Source of the DNA: Paenibacillus alginolyticus DSM 5050 = NBRC 15375
GTDB lineage: Bacteria > Bacillota > Bacilli > Paenibacillales > NBRC-103111
Assembly: GCF_000422905.1 (NCBI RefSeq)
Contig: NZ_AUGY01000083.1
Span: 1 to 36,535, forward strand
Length of the DNA: 36,535 nucleotides
Direction: 5' to 3'
How positions within the stretch are numbered: position 1 is the stretch's first letter; every line of letters starts with the position of its first letter. The notes under the pieces were generated by a model. The model made no database searches and had not been told where the DNA came from. It saw nothing but the letters and a program-made list of their open reading frames with translations. Positions 33,465 through 36,535 of this stretch are shown piece after piece. A program made the position numbers and the translations under genes.

Positions 33465-35282
33465 CTAGTTAGCTGACATAATCGGCTTAATGAGTGATAA
33501 CAAGACCTGTGTGTCCTCTTTACTAATTTGGGAGAAGGGGTTGGACGGATTGCTGAGAGTTAGTAGAATCTGCTTGATGTCGATTGCTGTAATTCCTGTG
33601 AAATATTTTTGCTTAATCGCATACTGTACCTGATAAGACGAAGAATTGTCATAAATATAGACCTGTGAGCCAAAAGGAGTCAAGTGGTTATTATAGTCCA
33701 TTGTGTAGATAGATATAAAATTTGTTCCTTGCGGAATCGTGATAGACGTTGGTATCGATATCCTCCATGGTGCCCCTTTGGGTACATAACCTATTTCAAC
33801 CGGAGTCACATTATACCCTGTAAAATAAGCATAGTACGCCTTAATGTTCGACTCATCGTTATCCTGATTCCATGTGATTTGTCCACGGATACTACGGTAG
33901 TGCTCGTCCCAATCTGTAAATTGAATGGTTGGGGGAAGCGGATAATAGGCAGGTATGTCATTCTCTTTGCCATTGTCTAGAACAGAGTATATTAATATTT
34001 GCGTTGCACCGTTGGGAATCGTGATTGGTTCCCAATAATAGATGCTATTATAGCTGTTGTAAGGCTGGATTCCTGGCTGAAAAGCGGTACTGATCCGTTG
34101 AATTTTTGCTCCATTCTTGTCAGCAAAATATATCGTTTGACCACCAAGTTGAAGGAGAACATTGGGATCTGTCGATACATCCCATCGAAGCCAACCTTTT
34201 AATTTTCCCGCTTGATAACTTAGCTCTCCTTGAAAATTACTTGGCACAGGTAAATTCGATACTTGAGGTACTTCCATTACTGTATCAGATAAACGATTAT
34301 CGGATATGAATGCAGCAGGTCTGTTGCCGGCTTCTTCTCCCAAGCTATTTGCTATGCTTAACCCAATTATAGCAGCATCATTCGGTAGCTGAGGAAGCGA
34401 AAATTCGTAGGTATGATCCGCTCTTTTTGCTACGACTCCCAATAGATGCTCCGTATAAGAATCCGTCTTTGTATAATAAAAAATACGATATCCTGATACT
34501 TGAGACTCATTCATAGAACCAGTCCAATTCAGTACGCCATCAATTATTCCGCCACTCGGATTCGTATCTTTGAAGGAAAACAAACCGGAAGAGTACAAAG
34601 ATGCTTTCCAAAGTGGTCTTGTTTCCTCCGCAATGACAACGGATTCCGACTCCAACTGCACTCCTATTCTGGAAGCTGTTGCTGGAATGGTAATTGCCGT
34701 TGGCAAAGTAAATTGATTACGCGTGGTACTAATATCTGAATACACGTTGCCAACTACCGAATTAAAGCTGTCTAAAAATTTTATATTTATTTGGCTATTT
34801 GCTGGGATCGTTCCATACGTATTCCATTTTACTGTTCCTTGAATTTCAGTTAATGAAGAGTATTCAAGATTGTCGTTAAAGCTAAAACTCTCAAAAGCCG
34901 TATAACCACCTCTATGTTCTAACGTTACATCATGTGAATAGTTACCAATAACTTGACCGCCGATATACGTATCATCGAAATATCCAGGAGCTGAGATGTA
35001 GATGTTATAATTTGCGACTGATAAATTTTCTAGTTTGCCATGACCGTTTCCGTCTAGCTGAATTCGTAATGGAAACGGTAAATTCGGAGAGGTAACAAGA
35101 ACCTTAGCTGAGCTAATTGGTTGTGACTCTGTATTTTTTATATTGACTTCAATAGAAGCATCTGAAATACCTGCGCCACCCGGCAAAACCGCAGCAGAAA
35201 CCTTATCAAGATTAGGTAGCGTTAGCAACAATACGATTGTAACAATCAAAGCTGCAGTCCATTTTGAATGACTTACTTTCAT
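33465..35282 (-). CDS. Large secreted protein with repeated beta-sandwich-like modules
   Basis: The protein is 605 aa. A signal peptide (1 to about 30, ending VSA) is followed by a carboxypeptidase-regulatory-like beta domain (about 40-125, IEVNIKNTESQPISSAKV), then three or four modules of about 100 residues each that contain a common pattern of the form GxLxWxxSxDES or GQITWNQDNDES, and a helical tail (about 560-605). The family is unknown; the modules look like surface-exposed adhesion or glycan-binding folds. ATG start with AAGGGGAGA. It is monocistronic, with its own terminator. Confidence 0.75.
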   Translation of the reverse strand: MKVSHSKWTAALIVTIVLLLTLPNLDKVSAAVLPGGAGISDASIEVNIKNTESQPISSAKVLVTSPNLPFPLRIQLDGNGHGKLENLSVANYNIYISAPGYFDDTYIGGQVIGNYSHDVTLEHRGGYTAFESFSFNDNLEYSSLTEIQGTVKWNTYGTIPANSQINIKFLDSFNSVVGNVYSDISTTRNQFTLPTAITIPATASRIGVQLESESVVIAEETRPLWKASLYSSGLFSFKDTNPSGGIIDGVLNWTGSMNESQVSGYRIFYYTKTDSYTEHLLGVVAKRADHTYEFSLPQLPNDAAIIGLSIANSLGEEAGNRPAAFISDNRLSDTVMEVPQVSNLPVPSNFQGELSYQAGKLKGWLRWDVSTDPNVLLQLGGQTIYFADKNGAKIQRISTAFQPGIQPYNSYNSIYYWEPITIPNGATQILIYSVLDNGKENDIPAYYPLPPTIQFTDWDEHYRSIRGQITWNQDNDESNIKAYYAYFTGYNVTPVEIGYVPKGAPWRISIPTSITIPQGTNFISIYTMDYNNHLTPFGSQVYIYDNSSSYQVQYAIKQKYFTGITAIDIKQILLTLSNPSNPFSQISKEDTQVLLSLIKPIMSAN

Positions 35283-35365
35283 CTAACTCTCCCCTTAAGC
35301 CAATAATCTGTTCATATTTCATTCGACATGATCTGACATTATCCTCTATTTATATAGGTAAAAAT

Positions 35366-35404
35366 AACCTCTTTCTCAGTTAATGAACAAATGAGAAAGA
35401 GGTT
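35366..35404 (-). terminator. Intrinsic terminator
   Basis: On the minus strand AACCTCTTTCTCA pairs with TGAGAAAGAGGTT, followed by ATTTTT. It lies downstream of a possible small frame (35464-35574) and of the tRNA operon. Confidence 0.85.
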
Positions 35405-35463
35405 TTCATCTGGGTATATTCAATAAACTCAATTCCTCGAGTGTGAGTCTTGATCGCCTTCAT

Positions 35464-35574
35464 CTACACTGAAAATGTCATCTTCGCTTCCTTAACGGTA
35501 TCTACTGTCATCCAAAATGCCGCTCCCAGAAGAGCTCCGCCAACAAAAAAAGCATAATCTAGCAGTGAACTCAC
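35464..35574 (-). CDS. Possible 36-residue hydrophobic small protein or gene remnant
   Basis: A GTG-started frame gives SSLLDYAFFVGGALLGAA then FWMTVDTVKEAKMTFSV. It has one glycine-zipper-like membrane segment and an amphipathic tail. A stop codon lies two codons upstream and no ribosome binding site is visible. It overlaps the tRNA operon terminator but is followed by its own terminator at 35366-35404. It may be a remnant of a longer gene's C-terminus. Confidence 0.25.
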   Translation of the reverse strand: MSSLLDYAFFVGGALLGAAFWMTVDTVKEAKMTFSV

Positions 35575-35587
35575 TACTGATTATGCT
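35544..35587 (-). terminator. Terminator of the rRNA/tRNA operon
   Basis: On the minus strand AGCATAATC with inner AGTAG pairs with CTGCT and GATTATGCT, followed by TTTTTTT, 10 bp after the tRNA-Pro gene. Confidence 0.85.
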
Positions 35588-35596
35588 TTACTATGA

Positions 35597-35670
35597 TCGG
35601 GATGACACGATTTGAACATGCGACCCCCTGCTCCCAAAGCAGGTGCTCTACCAAGCTGAGCTACATCCCG
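35597..35670 (-). tRNA. tRNA-Pro (TGG)
   Basis: Cloverleaf with acceptor CGGGATG/CATCCCG and anticodon loop TTTGGGA (anticodon TGG). The CCA end is not encoded. It is the last tRNA of the operon. Confidence 0.95.
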
Positions 35671-35696
35671 AAACTACTATGAATTTCTAAAAAAAA

Positions 35697-35773
35697 TGGC
35701 GCGCCCTGAGAGATTCGAACTCCCGACCTTTTGATTCGTAGTCAAATACTCTATCCAGCTGAGCTAAGGGCGC
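35697..35773 (-). tRNA. tRNA-Arg (ACG)
   Basis: Acceptor GCGCCCT/AGGGCGC, anticodon loop CTACGAA (anticodon ACG, normally edited to inosine). CCA is encoded at 35697-35699. Confidence 0.95.
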
Positions 35774-35782
35774 TTAATAAAA

Positions 35783-35857
35783 TGGAGCGGAAGACGGGGA
35801 TCGAACCCGCGACCCTCGCCTTGGCAAGGCGATGCTCTACCGCTGAGCCACTTCCGC
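35783..35857 (-). tRNA. tRNA-Gly (GCC)
   Basis: Acceptor GCGGAAG/CTTCCGC, anticodon loop TTGCCAA (anticodon GCC). CCA is encoded at 35783-35785. Confidence 0.95.
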
Positions 35858-35900
35858 ATAGGGATCCCCAAGGCGTATAGTACGACTTGGGGATGATTGA

Positions 35901-35980
35901 TGCGCGTAGAGGGACTTGAACCCCCACGGTCACCCGCTAGATCCTAAGTCTAGTGCGTCTGCCAATTCCGCCATACGCGC
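35901..35980 (-). tRNA. tRNA-Leu (TAG)
   Basis: Acceptor GCGCGTA/TACGCGC, anticodon loop CTTAGGA (anticodon TAG), with a longer variable arm as expected for leucine. CCA is not encoded. Confidence 0.95.
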
Positions 35981-36000
35981 ATGCTGTAAATAAGGCAAAG

Positions 36001-36073
36001 TGAGTCATGTAGGATTCGAACCTACGACACCCTGATTAAAAGTCAGGTGCTCTACCAACTGAGCTAATGACTC
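36001..36073 (-). tRNA. tRNA-Lys (TTT)
   Basis: Acceptor GAGTCAT/ATGACTC, anticodon loop CTTTTAA (anticodon TTT). CCA is not encoded. Confidence 0.95.
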
Positions 36074-36078
36074 GCATC

Positions 36079-36157
<79 letters not shown>

Positions 36158-36207
36158 TCATAGTTAGATGTGATCCCTACATTGTTGCTAATACCCTTGC
36201 GGGTACT

Positions 36208-36325
36208 GCTTGGCAACGTTCTACTCTCCCAGAACCCTGCGGTTCAAGTACCATCGACGCTGGAGGGCTTAACGGTCGTGTTCGAGATGGGAACGCGTGG
36301 GTCCCCTCCGCCATCATCACCAAAC
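36208..36325 (-). rRNA. rrf: 5S ribosomal RNA
   Basis: About 118 nt on the minus strand, starting GTTTGGTGATGATGGCG and ending GTTGCCAAGC, with the conserved internal stretch CCCATCTCGAACACG. It lies downstream of the 23S gene. Ends are placed by pairing of the terminal stem and may shift by a few bases. Confidence 0.93.
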
Positions 36326-36460
36326 AGTCAAAGCGTGGTTTGCGCCTTGAAAACTAGATACGAAACTTGCGTAAAGTGAATGCTTAGGGTAATCATTGGG
36401 CCCCAATCAAGTATTCGGCATACGCTACAGAGCTTTTGCTTCACTTGGTTGGGATTGTTT
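36326..36460 (-). other. 23S-5S spacer
   Basis: No gene. It contains TATCTAGTTTTCAAGG on the minus strand, a stretch common in rRNA spacers of Bacillales, which supports the assignment. Confidence 0.7.
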
Positions 36461-36535
36461 GGTTAAGCCCTCGACCGATTAGTATTCGTCAGCTGCATGC
36501 ATTGCTGCACTTCCACCTCGAACCTATCAACCTCG
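36461..36535 (-). rRNA. rrl: 23S ribosomal RNA, 3' end only
   Basis: On the minus strand the last bases read ACTAATCGGTCGAGGGCTT, the conserved 3' end of 23S rRNA. The rest of the gene lies beyond the window edge. The exact 3' end could be a few bases from 36461. Confidence 0.92.

Overview
The window looks like a chromosome segment of a spore-forming Firmicute of the Paenibacillus type. The reasons are strong AGGAGG-type ribosome binding sites, frequent GTG and TTG starts, an HprK family kinase, 5S and 23S rRNA and tRNA sequences of the Bacillales kind, and Firmicute families such as CBO0543 and MoxR/DUF58/DUF4129. This assignment is an inference from sequence style, not from a database search.

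Left part (1-12411): the 3' end of an IS110-type transposase, then a long block on the minus strand that reads from 12411 down to 428 with gaps of only 17-59 bp. In transcription order it encodes a TolC-like secreted coiled-coil protein, a beta-propeller/HAMP sensor whose class III cyclase-like domain is cut off by an in-frame TAG, a GNAT acetyltransferase, an ATP/ADP-translocase-like membrane protein fused to HEAT repeats and a cyclic-nucleotide-binding fold, and a partner-switching set (RsbW-like kinase, STAS antagonist, GAF-PP2C phosphatase). The cyclase-like domain lacks both metal-binding aspartates and the transition-state arginine, and the cyclic-nucleotide-binding domain lacks its phosphate-binding arginine. 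The block therefore looks like a signalling system that keeps the cyclic-nucleotide folds without the usual chemistry. This is the most unusual content of the window.

Middle left (12412-20640): divergent from that block are a PAAR-like DUF4280 protein and a membrane-anchored MORN-repeat protein. Next come an IS1182-type element with perfect 16-bp ends and an apparently defective transposase, then a MoxR-DUF58-DUF4129 operon. Short interspersed repeats fill the gaps.

Middle right (20640-29389): a possible 56-residue gene, a zinc-ribbon protein, a diverged HprK paralogue, a CBO0543 membrane protein, a secreted poly-asparagine protein, a class A penicillin-binding protein, an aldo/keto reductase and a ThDP-dependent enzyme.

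Right part (29395-36535): the ThDP enzyme is the last gene of a tight four-gene minus-strand operon: HD-GYP protein, response regulator-GGDEF, GAF histidine kinase, ThDP enzyme. This couples c-di-GMP turnover to a metabolic enzyme. A large secreted beta-sandwich-type protein follows. The window ends in an rRNA operon read on the minus strand: 23S 3' end, 5S, then tRNAs fMet, Lys, Leu, Gly, Arg and Pro, and a terminator.
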